From a virus, in IMG/VR virus record IMGVR_UViG_3300032242_001495, positions 1 to 41,572 of that record: 41,572 nt of DNA. The stretch is one strand, 5' to 3'. This document shows, piece by piece, positions 24,289 to 31,834 of this stretch. The notes beneath the pieces are model-generated. The model saw nothing but the letters and a program-made list of their open reading frames with translations, did no database searches and was not told where the DNA came from. A program made the position numbers and the translations under genes. The stretch's first letter is position 1; each line of letters starts with the position of its first letter.

Positions 24289-25119
24289 ATGGCAACTGCT
24301 AAGAAAGCGAGAGCAACACTCGCGGACCAGCGCGAAGTAGTGAAGATTCTTTACTACGGAGACGCAGGTTCAGGCAAAACAACTGCGATGTCAAGTGCAT
24401 CGCGTCTAGGTCCGATTCTCTACATTGACGCAGAGAGCGGACTAAAGCGAGGACCACTGGCTCGGCTCGGGATTCCGACCGACCAGATTGAACCGCATCA
24501 AACCATCACATTCGAATCGCTAGAGCAGGTCTACTTCGAGGTCAAAGCACGACTCGACGACGACCCAACTGCGATTTCGGCTGTGATTTTGGACTCAGTT
24601 ACCGAGATTCAAAAGATTCTGCTCGAGAACATCATCGGCAAAGCGGTCACCAAGGCGTCAAGCCGTGGCATGGACCGCGACCCGTTTCAGATTGACCGAG
24701 CAGATTGGGGCGTCGTAACCGAACAAATGCGACGACTCACACGACGATTCCGAGACCTGCCATGTCACGTGGCATTCGGAGCGTTACCTAAGCGCGAAGT
24801 AGATGACGACGGAAGTGTCACTTACTCGCCAGCGTTGACACCAGCATTCCAGACAGACCTCATGGGATACGTTGATGTCATCATTCACACCGAGGTTCGC
24901 GAAATCGGTGGCAAAGAGTTCCACATCGGTACATGTAAACCAGTTGGCAAGTTCACTGGCAAAGACCGATTTGGCATTTTGCCACAGACTCTCGTTGACC
25001 CAACACTGGACCGTGTTGTCGCATACGTAAATGGCGACCTCACAGCCGAAACCGATTCACGCCAAAAAGAAGCGCGTGAAGCATCACAACAGCGCGAAAC
25101 CGCGCAGGAAGAGAAATAA
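24289..25119 (+). CDS. Sak4-like RecA-fold ATPase (single-strand annealing / recombination)
   Basis: The 276-residue protein has an early Walker A (G-D-A-G-S-G-K-T-T, residues 24-32) and a Walker B-like strand (S-A-V-I-L-D-S-V-T-E, near 105), as in phage Sak4 and related AAA ATPases of the RecA core type. Later parts include R-F-R-D-L-P-C-H-V-A-F-G-A and a charged, Gln/Glu-rich tail. Sak4 proteins help single-strand annealing and often sit beside an SSB-like protein and an exonuclease, exactly the neighbours here. Confidence 0.8.
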   Translation: MATAKKARATLADQREVVKILYYGDAGSGKTTAMSSASRLGPILYIDAESGLKRGPLARLGIPTDQIEPHQTITFESLEQVYFEVKARLDDDPTAISAVILDSVTEIQKILLENIIGKAVTKASSRGMDRDPFQIDRADWGVVTEQMRRLTRRFRDLPCHVAFGALPKREVDDDGSVTYSPALTPAFQTDLMGYVDVIIHTEVREIGGKEFHIGTCKPVGKFTGKDRFGILPQTLVDPTLDRVVAYVNGDLTAETDSRQKEAREASQQRETAQEEK

Positions 25120-25120
25120 C

Positions 25121-25552
25121 ATGAAACTCAATAAGGTGATGGCGTCAGCCGTCGAAGAAGCATCAGGTGGTTCAGGCTTTGAACCGTTAGAAGAGGGTGT
25201 TTACACTGTGCGCTTGCGTGGTGTTGACGTCCGTGAAGGACAAAAAGGTCCGTACTGGGTTTGGGAGTTCGAGATTCCAGACGGTGAAGAGTTCGCAGGT
25301 CGTCGCTTCTGGTTGAACACCAGCCTGAGCGAAGCAGCACTGTGGAAGTTGAAGGAAGTGTTCGGTGCGTTCGGTGCTACACCAGCCACAGACACCGATG
25401 AACTGTTGGGCAAGCGTGTGCGCGCTGTTGTCATTCAGCGCACAATCCAAATGGGTGCACGTGCTGGTGAAGTAACCAACCAGATTGAGACAGTCAAGCC
25501 AGTTGGCGACGCAGACGTAGCCGACAGCAAGAAAGACGACTTCGCATTCTAA
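25121..25552 (+). CDS. DUF669-like single-strand DNA-binding protein
   Basis: The ATG at 25121 is right after the ATPase stop; the longer upstream frame is a shadow. The 143-residue protein has a short helical start, a beta core with V-Y-T-V-R-L-R-G-V-D-V-R-E-G-Q-K-G-P-Y-W-V-W-E-F-E-I-style alternation, and F-W-L-N-T-S-L-S. It ends in an acidic tail K-K-D-D-F-A-F. The DUF669 family pairs with Sak4-type ATPases in phages, and the acidic D-D-F-x-F end resembles SSB tails that recruit partners. The SSB role is inference. Confidence 0.72.
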   Translation: MKLNKVMASAVEEASGGSGFEPLEEGVYTVRLRGVDVREGQKGPYWVWEFEIPDGEEFAGRRFWLNTSLSEAALWKLKEVFGAFGATPATDTDELLGKRVRAVVIQRTIQMGARAGEVTNQIETVKPVGDADVADSKKDDFAF

Positions 25553-25568
25553 CCAACTAACCACTCGG

Positions 25569-25603
25569 ACGGTCGGCATGCTCATAACGGGTGTGCCGAC
25601 CGT
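25569..25603 (+). terminator. Hairpin after DUF669 gene
   Basis: A perfect 10-bp stem (25569-25578 with 25594-25603) with a 15-base loop, 17 bases after the stop. It is followed by TTAGAGAGAACTC before the next ATG, so it may double as a leader hairpin like those at the P-family promoters, although no matching promoter is clear upstream. Confidence 0.6.
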
Positions 25604-25624
25604 GCCGTCTTAGAGAGAACTCAA

Positions 25625-28024
25625 ATGCCAAACAAAGAACAAGCACTAGAACTATTTGACGCAGGTCTGCTCCCACTGCCAGCCCGAGGTAAAGCACCGA
25701 CGGTCTCATGGCGTGACGTAGCGCAGGACCGCCCATCGCGAGCAAAAATCGCCAGTTGGTTCGACAAAGACCGCAACATCTGGATAGCCACAGGCGAACC
25801 GAGCGGAATCGTCGTCATCGACTGCGACTCACGCGGTGGTGACGTTTATTGGCGCGAACGGCTAGGCGCAGAACTGCTAGACAACACCACATGTGTCAAG
25901 ACCAGCAAAGGCTACCACTACTGGCTACGCATTCCAGTTGGAGAGAGCATCAGGTCGTGGTCCAGCGGAATCGCACAGCGAGAAATGGGCATCTCATTCG
26001 ACATTCGCGGTGACGGTGGTGGCGTAATCGCTCCGCCGAGCGTACATGAGTCAGGTCATGTTTACACATTCGTGCGAGGGCTGGATTGCCTGCAGGACGC
26101 ACCGATAGCCAAGATTCAACAGACCGCAACCGACAGCGACACAGACCCAAACGGACCAAAAAGCCTGCTATCCAGCCTACTAAGTGACCCACCATCTGAG
26201 GGCGGTCGCGACGTGTGGATAACTCGAGTCGCAGGTCACCTAGCCAAAATCGTGCCGTACCGCGACGCCTATCTGTCGCTGTTGCACACCATTAACCGCG
26301 CGCTGCCTGAACCGCTGACCGAGGACGAAATCGAGAAGAAAATCGGCGTGTGGGACAAAGAGCACGCCAAGCCAGACGTACCGACAGCCGACTCAGGTTG
26401 GCTTATTGGTGACGGGCTTTGGCTCTACACCGAGACCGTAACTGAAAGCGGTGGAGTTCGCGTGTCTGGAACAGACCGCTGGTGCAACGCCGACCTCGAA
26501 GCGCGCGGTGTTATCGACGGACCGCTCGGTCGCACCTACGCCGTCACGCTCCATCGGTCCGACGGCGAGAGTCGCGACGACCTAATCAAGGGTTCAATGC
26601 TTGGACGCATGAACGACACACTCAGTTGGCTAGCCAAGCACGGCGTCTCCGTTGTAGCCCCAAAGAACGACAACCGTAGCCGCGTCGCTGTAGGCGCACG
26701 ATTGCTCCGCTATTTAGAGAGCCAACAGCCGACGCTGTACAAGGAAGTACCGCACCTTGGCTGGGTGGACGGTATCGGATTCGTCACGCATGAGGGCGTA
26801 ATCACGGCGTCTGGTATGAAAGCCCACGAAGGTGTGATGCCAAATCCAGCCCTGCAGAACCTTGCTCCGTTCGTGTACGGAATGGGCAACCCCGACCGCG
26901 CAGTGGAAGTCTTGCGCGAAGTGTTGACCTTCCACGACGAGACCGTGACCGCTGTATTCGGCGCGTGGTGGATAGCCACACTGCTCAAAGGTCAGTACAT
27001 GGGCGCAATCGGTCACTTCCCTTACTTCGCTATTGAAGCGTCCAGCGAGAGCGGTAAAACTCGAGGATTCTTTAGGCTAATGCTCAACTTGGCTGGCACA
27101 ACGCGATTCGGCGAGTGGACCAAGGCAGCAACACGCGACGCAATTGGCGCGCACCGAAACGGAATCGTTCACATTGACGACTCAAACCGACTAGACAACA
27201 TCGCAGACTTACTGCGCCAAGCAACTGGCGAAGGGTCTGAAGGCAAGAAGGCTGCAGACAACACAGGCACAGTTGATATCAAGTTGGTGTCACCAGTTTT
27301 AATCACGGGCGAATCGCTTGGCGAATTGGGCGGTGGCGAGAAAGCACAGCGCGACAGGCGCGTATTGCTAACTGACGTGCCAAGTCCAGTTGGACGCAAA
27401 AGCACGAAGGGCGACTACCCACAATGGGACGACGTTAAACGACTCGAGCGCGTTGAAGGCGATTTGAGTAAATACGCTGGTACGATGGTCATGCTAGCAC
27501 TTCAGCGTGAACACATGATTGGCGAAGTAACTGACCTTAGAACTGGACATGGTCGTCACCACGAAGTGCTAGCGATTCTTCGAAATGCTGCTAGGATTCT
27601 AGCGGACATCATCGACGACGAGAGTGTCGTGCGCCTAGTGGACGCATGGTGCGAAGGACAGCGCGATTTCGGCTCAGAGAACACGCTGGTAACGAAGTTA
27701 CTACCGTGGGCTATCATTGACGAGTTTGGGCAGATGATTGACCGCATGGGGGGCGAGCCACCAGCGTTCGTTGAGAATGGTCTGGTCTACCTACACCCTG
27801 ACCGCTTGGCTGCTGCTTGGCAGAAGGAATTGAGGAAGCGCGGTAAGAACGACCGCCTAGATAGTCCCGAAGCCATCAGAGCGCAGCTCCGTGCCCTCGG
27901 AATAACTGGGTCGGTGTTCAAGCGCACTGGAGTCGGCAGAGACGCTCCGAAAGCCCGTTACGTGGCTCTAGACGGTACTTGGTCAGAGCGCGTCATCGAA
28001 ATCGCAAACAACGGTTGGGAGTAA
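25625..28024 (+). CDS. Primase-polymerase / helicase (PrimPol + DUF927-like ATPase)
   Basis: A 799-residue replication protein. Residues 1-145 form a Prim-Pol domain of the archaeo-eukaryotic primase family: V-V-I-D-C-D-S-R (D66, D68), T-S-K-G-Y-H-Y-W (H98), S-F-D-I-R-G (D126). About 260-390 is a DUF927-type region. The ATPase follows with E-A-S-S-E-S-G-K-T-R (Walker A, 472-479), then a helicase-like part ending D-R-R-V-L-L-T-D-V. The C-terminal ~180 residues look like a DNA-binding tail. It should prime and unwind DNA. PrimPol proteins are known from the Z-genome cyanophage S-2L. It starts the replication block after the hairpin at 25569. Confidence 0.85.
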   Translation: MPNKEQALELFDAGLLPLPARGKAPTVSWRDVAQDRPSRAKIASWFDKDRNIWIATGEPSGIVVIDCDSRGGDVYWRERLGAELLDNTTCVKTSKGYHYWLRIPVGESIRSWSSGIAQREMGISFDIRGDGGGVIAPPSVHESGHVYTFVRGLDCLQDAPIAKIQQTATDSDTDPNGPKSLLSSLLSDPPSEGGRDVWITRVAGHLAKIVPYRDAYLSLLHTINRALPEPLTEDEIEKKIGVWDKEHAKPDVPTADSGWLIGDGLWLYTETVTESGGVRVSGTDRWCNADLEARGVIDGPLGRTYAVTLHRSDGESRDDLIKGSMLGRMNDTLSWLAKHGVSVVAPKNDNRSRVAVGARLLRYLESQQPTLYKEVPHLGWVDGIGFVTHEGVITASGMKAHEGVMPNPALQNLAPFVYGMGNPDRAVEVLREVLTFHDETVTAVFGAWWIATLLKGQYMGAIGHFPYFAIEASSESGKTRGFFRLMLNLAGTTRFGEWTKAATRDAIGAHRNGIVHIDDSNRLDNIADLLRQATGEGSEGKKAADNTGTVDIKLVSPVLITGESLGELGGGEKAQRDRRVLLTDVPSPVGRKSTKGDYPQWDDVKRLERVEGDLSKYAGTMVMLALQREHMIGEVTDLRTGHGRHHEVLAILRNAARILADIIDDESVVRLVDAWCEGQRDFGSENTLVTKLLPWAIIDEFGQMIDRMGGEPPAFVENGLVYLHPDRLAAAWQKELRKRGKNDRLDSPEAIRAQLRALGITGSVFKRTGVGRDAPKARYVALDGTWSERVIEIANNGWE

Positions 28025-28026
28025 CC

Positions 28027-28302
28027 ATGGTAAGAGACCTATTCATGTACGCAGGGCTGTTCACAGCGGGATTGACGGTTGGGGGGTTCGTGTCGGTCTG
28101 GGTTGTAGCCCCCAAACCGCCTGAGCCGAAAAAGGCTAAGGTGACGGTGACCGTGTCCAAAATCTGCACCCACGCTCTGGTCGAGTACAAAAACGACCAC
28201 CCAATCATCACATTCAGCCCGTGCTCATGTGAGACAGAGGGCGTGGCACAGGGTGAGACACAAATCGAACAAGACAAGGAGTCAAGCGGTGTCTCGGATT
28301 AG
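28027..28302 (+). CDS. Small membrane-anchored protein
   Basis: The ATG at 28027 is used, two bases after the primase stop; the longer frame to 27979 overlaps the primase. The 91-residue product has one membrane segment near the start (L-F-M-Y-A-G-L-F-T-A-G-L-T-V-G-G-F-V, about 5-22), then V-S-V-W, a Pro/Lys stretch, a short beta region with two or three Cys and an acidic tail. It could be a small lipoprotein-like or anchored phage protein. Function unknown. The gene's 3' half lies inside the iteron-like cluster. Confidence 0.55.
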   Translation: MVRDLFMYAGLFTAGLTVGGFVSVWVVAPKPPEPKKAKVTVTVSKICTHALVEYKNDHPIITFSPCSCETEGVAQGETQIEQDKESSGVSD

Positions 28303-28470
28303 AAGCCTATGTGCCACAATTAGTGCCACAGGGGGGTTGAGACACACAGAACCCCGTCGTTTGGGGAAGAAGGACCTTGTGTCTCGGTGTCTCATATTTT
28401 GGAATAGAATTAATTACGTGTGCGCGCATGCGCGCCTAAACCTACTCGTTCTCTCGGAAGGGTGAGACAC
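28231..28470 (+). other. Iteron-like repeat cluster, candidate replication origin
   Basis: Within 240 bases the 7-mer GAGACAC or its complement GTGTCTC occurs six times: 28255-28261, 28289-28295, 28339-28345, 28379-28385, 28387-28393 and 28464-28470, plus a near copy at 28231. GTGCCAC or GTGGCAC occurs three more times (28243, 28311, 28323). An A/T-rich stretch follows (28394-28417), then the perfect palindrome GCGCGCATGCGCGC (28422-28435). The cluster lies between the primase and polymerase genes and partly in non-coding DNA, as many phage origins do. A regulatory operator array is the alternative. Confidence 0.6.
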
Positions 28471-30315
28471 ATGAAGATAGATAAACCAACCGAAGTGCTA
28501 CCAGATGTTACAGGACTGGTCGTCGCCGTGGATACTGAGACCAGCGGTCTACACGTTGATGATGGCGCGACCGTGTCAGTAGTTAGTGTGGCGTGGCGAG
28601 AAGAAGGCACACAGCCACGACTAGAAGCAGGCATTGTCGGATTTGCGTTCCCGTTCGACCAAGGACGCTTCGCTGAAAAGACAGGCACAACCGCCAGCCC
28701 GTTCGACGAGGACATCAACCTCGACCGAGACGAGTGGGCGCACCTGATGTTCTGGCTCAGTAAGCAACAGTTAGTGTTCCACAATGCCAAGTTCGACCTG
28801 CACATGCTAGCCGAAGGCACGCGTGAATGGGGTGGCGTGGACCTAGTGGCACAGACCATCTGGGACACCCAAATCACACATCAACTGTTCGAACCGCTGT
28901 TGACCAGTGGACTCAAACCGACCTGCGCACGACTGTTCGGCGAACACGTGGCGCAAGAGCAACACGACGTCCAAACCGCGCTACGCAAGCAGGGTACAGG
29001 GCTGACCAAACGGTACGACCTATTGGACTGGTCAGTTGTCGGACCGTACGCAACACAAGACGCGATGCTGACCTACCGCCTAGCCGAATGGCAGTGGCGC
29101 AGACTTGAGACCGACGACCAGCACCTAGCCGTACTAGCGGACCGCGAAGTCGAACTAATGAAGGTCCTATACAAAATGGAAAAGCGCGGTATCGGATTCG
29201 ACGCCAAGCGAGCCGAAAAATCGGCGGACATCTTGCGCGCGCTCAAGGTCGAACTCGAAAACGAATTGCCGTTCAAGCCGACCATTCCAGCGGCTAAAGC
29301 CTACTATTATGGCGAACTGGGTCTGATACCGAGCAAAGTCGGCGCAAGCGGGTCACCAAGCCTAGACAATGAGACCGTGACCAAACTAGCCAAGAAGGAC
29401 GTGCCACACGCGAAAACGTACCTACGCTGGACTGAAGTGAAAAGCGCGCTAGAGAAATGGTACGGCAACTGGGGCAAACTGGTTGGACAAGATGGGCGAC
29501 TACGCACGAACTTCAGGCAGACCAAAGTAGTTAGTGGTCGGTTGAGTGTAGAGCGTGTGCAGTTGCAGGCGATTCCGCACGACTACCAACTGAAACAACT
29601 GTTCGGCGATGGAGTTGAAGGCGTGCGTGCGTTCTTCCAACCGAAAGGCAACCACCAGTTGTGGGAGATTGATATTAGCCAAGCCGAGATTCGCGTAGCC
29701 ACAGCGGTGTCTAACTGCGTGCCAATGCGCGAGCGATTAATGCGTGGCGAGGACGCACACGACGCGACCACAATGTTGGTATTTGGCATTACTAAAGACA
29801 GCCCTGATTGGGAGCAGTACCGCTCAGTCGGCAAGCGACTCACGTTTGGTATGTTGTACGGCGCGGGAGTGCGCACTACACGCGAGCAAATCAAAATGCA
29901 CACTGGCGTTGATGCGAGTGAGGGCGAAGTGCGCAAATGGGTGGACCAGTACCGCAGTGCGTTCCCCGAGTTCGTGCGCGCTGCAAAGTACGCAGACCAA
30001 GCAGTGCAGAAGCGTGGATACGTGAAACTGATTAGTGGACGCTTGCGTCACTGGGGTCTCGATGAGCAAAGTCATAAAGCGTTTAACGCAGTCATTCAAG
30101 GTGGAGTGGCGGAAGCGATGAAAATGGCGATGGTCGAAGTTGAACGTCAATTCCCTGATTTGTTGCTGTTACAGATTCATGATTCGATGGTGTTGGAAGT
30201 TCCAAACAAGAACGCGGAGCAAGTTGTCCAGCAAGTGCGTGATGTGCTAGTGGGCGTGTTTGAGTCGCTGTTCAACATCGAGTTCAAGGCGGACTATAAA
30301 CAATGGGCAAAATGA
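28471..30315 (+). CDS. Family A DNA polymerase with 3'-5' exonuclease (DpoZ candidate)
   Basis: The ATG at 28471 is chosen over the GTG at 28420 because GGAAGGG precedes it at good spacing. The 614-residue enzyme has an exonuclease start (V-A-V-D-T-E-T, D21 and E23), then the polymerase motifs: A, E-I-D-I-S-Q-A-E-I-R (D401); B, R451-x3-K455-x3-F459-x3-Y463; C, Q-I-H-D-S (H570, D571, S572). Most family members have H-D-E in motif C. No 5'-3' exonuclease domain is present, as usual in phages. Its presence with purZ and mazZ suggests the polymerase that works with dZTP (DpoZ in known Z phages). Its gene stop overlaps the next start. Confidence 0.85.
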   Translation: MKIDKPTEVLPDVTGLVVAVDTETSGLHVDDGATVSVVSVAWREEGTQPRLEAGIVGFAFPFDQGRFAEKTGTTASPFDEDINLDRDEWAHLMFWLSKQQLVFHNAKFDLHMLAEGTREWGGVDLVAQTIWDTQITHQLFEPLLTSGLKPTCARLFGEHVAQEQHDVQTALRKQGTGLTKRYDLLDWSVVGPYATQDAMLTYRLAEWQWRRLETDDQHLAVLADREVELMKVLYKMEKRGIGFDAKRAEKSADILRALKVELENELPFKPTIPAAKAYYYGELGLIPSKVGASGSPSLDNETVTKLAKKDVPHAKTYLRWTEVKSALEKWYGNWGKLVGQDGRLRTNFRQTKVVSGRLSVERVQLQAIPHDYQLKQLFGDGVEGVRAFFQPKGNHQLWEIDISQAEIRVATAVSNCVPMRERLMRGEDAHDATTMLVFGITKDSPDWEQYRSVGKRLTFGMLYGAGVRTTREQIKMHTGVDASEGEVRKWVDQYRSAFPEFVRAAKYADQAVQKRGYVKLISGRLRHWGLDEQSHKAFNAVIQGGVAEAMKMAMVEVERQFPDLLLLQIHDSMVLEVPNKNAEQVVQQVRDVLVGVFESLFNIEFKADYKQWAK

Positions 30316-30719
30316 AGAATCTGCACGTGGTCAGCATTGACCCTGCAGACAAGCACGTGGGCGTGTGTTTTTGGCTAGGTGGCTCAATCATCGAAGCAAA
30401 AACGATTACGCCGATTCAGATGTGCGAAATCATCGAAGTCACTCAATTCGACGCCGTTGTGATTGAAGAGTTCAGGCTCTACCCATGGATGGCGCAAAAC
30501 CTCGGATTTAATGATATGAAAACGAGCCAAATGATTGGCGCATTGAAGTTCTTGGCTAATCGCATCGGGTCGCCAGTGCATATGCAACCTGCGAGCATAA
30601 AGAAGCCAGCGTTCGCTCGCATGAAGGCAGAGGGATTTGAGATGCCTAAGGGAACGCAACACGCGAAAGACGCCGTCGCCCACGGGTTTTGGTGGCACTA
30701 CGGGTCGAAAACCCCGTAA
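30303..30719 (+). CDS. RuvC-like Holliday junction resolvase
   Basis: The RNase H-fold acidic motifs of RuvC-type nucleases are in order: V-S-I-D-P-A-D-K-H-V-G-V (Asp about 13), A-V-V-I-E-E-F (Glu about 55-56) and H-A-K-D-A-V-A-H-G (Asp about 123). The length (138) fits small phage resolvases. It probably cuts branched DNA before packaging. The ATG at 30312, overlapping the polymerase stop as ATGA, is an equally possible start three codons in. It ends in a terminator hairpin. Confidence 0.75.
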   Translation: MGKMKNLHVVSIDPADKHVGVCFWLGGSIIEAKTITPIQMCEIIEVTQFDAVVIEEFRLYPWMAQNLGFNDMKTSQMIGALKFLANRIGSPVHMQPASIKKPAFARMKAEGFEMPKGTQHAKDAVAHGFWWHYGSKTP

Positions 30720-30727
30720 CGACGGGG
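30712..30727 (+). terminator. Short hairpin terminator at the end of the replication block
   Basis: CCCCGT (30712-30717) pairs with ACGGGG (30722-30727) around AACG. It is preceded by AAAA and followed by CTTCTGGG, and overlaps the resolvase stop codon. Promoter P7 follows 26 bases later. Confidence 0.6.
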
Positions 30728-30752
30728 CTTCTGGGCGTCGGCGTGTCCCGAC

Positions 30753-30811
30753 TTGACGCTGGGGCAAGCCATGTGTTAAACTGGTTTTACGAAGTCAAAC
30801 GGGGCTTCGTA
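30753..30811 (+). promoter_or_regulatory. Promoter P7 with leader hairpin
   Basis: TTGACG (30753-30758), 18 bases, TAAACT (30777-30782) preceded by TG (ATGTGT). The dyad is degraded to TTGAC-N5-GGCAA. The leader has TACGAAG (30788-30794) paired with CTTCGTA (30805-30811), then GAGAGAGAGAAGG before the ATG at 30834. Drives the modification operon. Confidence 0.82.
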
Positions 30812-30833
30812 GAGAGAGAGAAGGCAACTAATC

Positions 30834-31679
30834 ATGGCGAATCGTACAGACGCACACGCACCAGCAAGCGCACAGTTCGACCCGAACGCATACAACTGTT
30901 GGGGCGTATTCGACCTCAATGAAGAAATAAACCACCGCGCACGCGCTCAGATGGTAAACCAACTGGTGTGGCAGATGGGCTACAAAGTCGGCGCACACGG
31001 CTCAGGTCAGTGCGGACATTGTGGCGTTCGCATTCGCTACGCAGCACTAATGGTGCGCGATGATGTGCAGGAGTTCATCTGGGTTGGCGAGCAGTGCCTA
31101 GACAATCGCTTCTCAATCGAGACCGCATCAGACTTTCAGCGTCTACGCAAAGAAGCCAAGTTGCACGCAGAGCGCGCGACCAAGGCAGAACGCCTAGCAA
31201 CCTTCTTGAATGATTACCCAGAAATGGCGAAATTGGAAGGGTACGCTGGCGACCACGCAATCCTAGACGACCTACACCGCTCACTTAACGCACACGCTGT
31301 CTTGAGCGAGAAGCAGATTGCGCTTGCAGTTAAGTTGATGGCGCAGGCAGATGAGAACCGCATCAAGAAGGCAGACCGCGACGCAGACCGCGAAGCACTG
31401 CTAGCGTCAGGCGTACGCGCACCCGAAGGTCGCGTTGACGTAGTCGGCACTGTGGTCGGCTTGAAGTGGACCGAAGATTACGGCTACGGCTCAACGCTGA
31501 AAATGACAGTAAAGACCGACGCTGGCTGGCTAGTGTGGGTATCAGTGCCGTCCAGCATTGACCCAGAGCGTGGCGACCGCGTAGCGTTCACCGCGTCAGT
31601 CACACCAAGCGACACCGACGTGCTGTTCTCATTCGGCAAGCGTCCGACCAAAGCCAAGGTACTGGAGCAGGCATCATGA
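30834..31679 (+). CDS. Zinc / OB-like protein of unknown function
   Basis: The 281-residue protein has an N-terminal metal site (C-G-H-C-G-V-R then E-Q-C, about 60-90), a charged middle helix rich in Lys/Arg/Glu, and a C-terminal OB-like beta region (V-D-V-V-G-T-V-V-G-L-K-W, G-S-T-L-K-M-T-V-K-T, G-D-R-V-A-F-T-A-S-V). Proteins with this layout occur in many actinophages. Nucleic-acid binding is plausible from the fold pattern only. First gene of the P7 operon. Confidence 0.65.
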   Translation: MANRTDAHAPASAQFDPNAYNCWGVFDLNEEINHRARAQMVNQLVWQMGYKVGAHGSGQCGHCGVRIRYAALMVRDDVQEFIWVGEQCLDNRFSIETASDFQRLRKEAKLHAERATKAERLATFLNDYPEMAKLEGYAGDHAILDDLHRSLNAHAVLSEKQIALAVKLMAQADENRIKKADRDADREALLASGVRAPEGRVDVVGTVVGLKWTEDYGYGSTLKMTVKTDAGWLVWVSVPSSIDPERGDRVAFTASVTPSDTDVLFSFGKRPTKAKVLEQAS

Positions 31680-31834
31680 CCTGCCCAGACTGCCAGCACA
31701 CGGGCACGGATTTTGCGGAGCAACGGCACAAGCAAGCGTGCGGACTGACCTGCACATTCGTGGAACTGAACTGCCCGAAATGCCACTACATTGTGGACGC
31801 TCGCGTGGAGCACGTGAAAGGGTGTAAAGCGTGA
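31676..31834 (+). CDS. Small zinc-ribbon protein
   Basis: A 52-residue product coupled to both neighbours (ATGA at 31676, GTGA at 31831). It contains C-P-D-C-Q-H near its start, a central C-x3-C, and C-P-K-C-H followed by H-V-K-G-C near its end: seven Cys in 52 residues, so one or two zinc sites are likely. Function unknown; its position before the Mom-like gene makes a partner role possible. Confidence 0.6.
   Translation: MTCPDCQHTGTDFAEQRHKQACGLTCTFVELNCPKCHYIVDARVEHVKGCKA

Noticed and set aside
28420-28470. GTG at 28420 as DNA polymerase start
   Set aside because: It lies in the palindrome next to the repeat cluster with no ribosome site; the ATG at 28471 has GGAAGGG at good distance.
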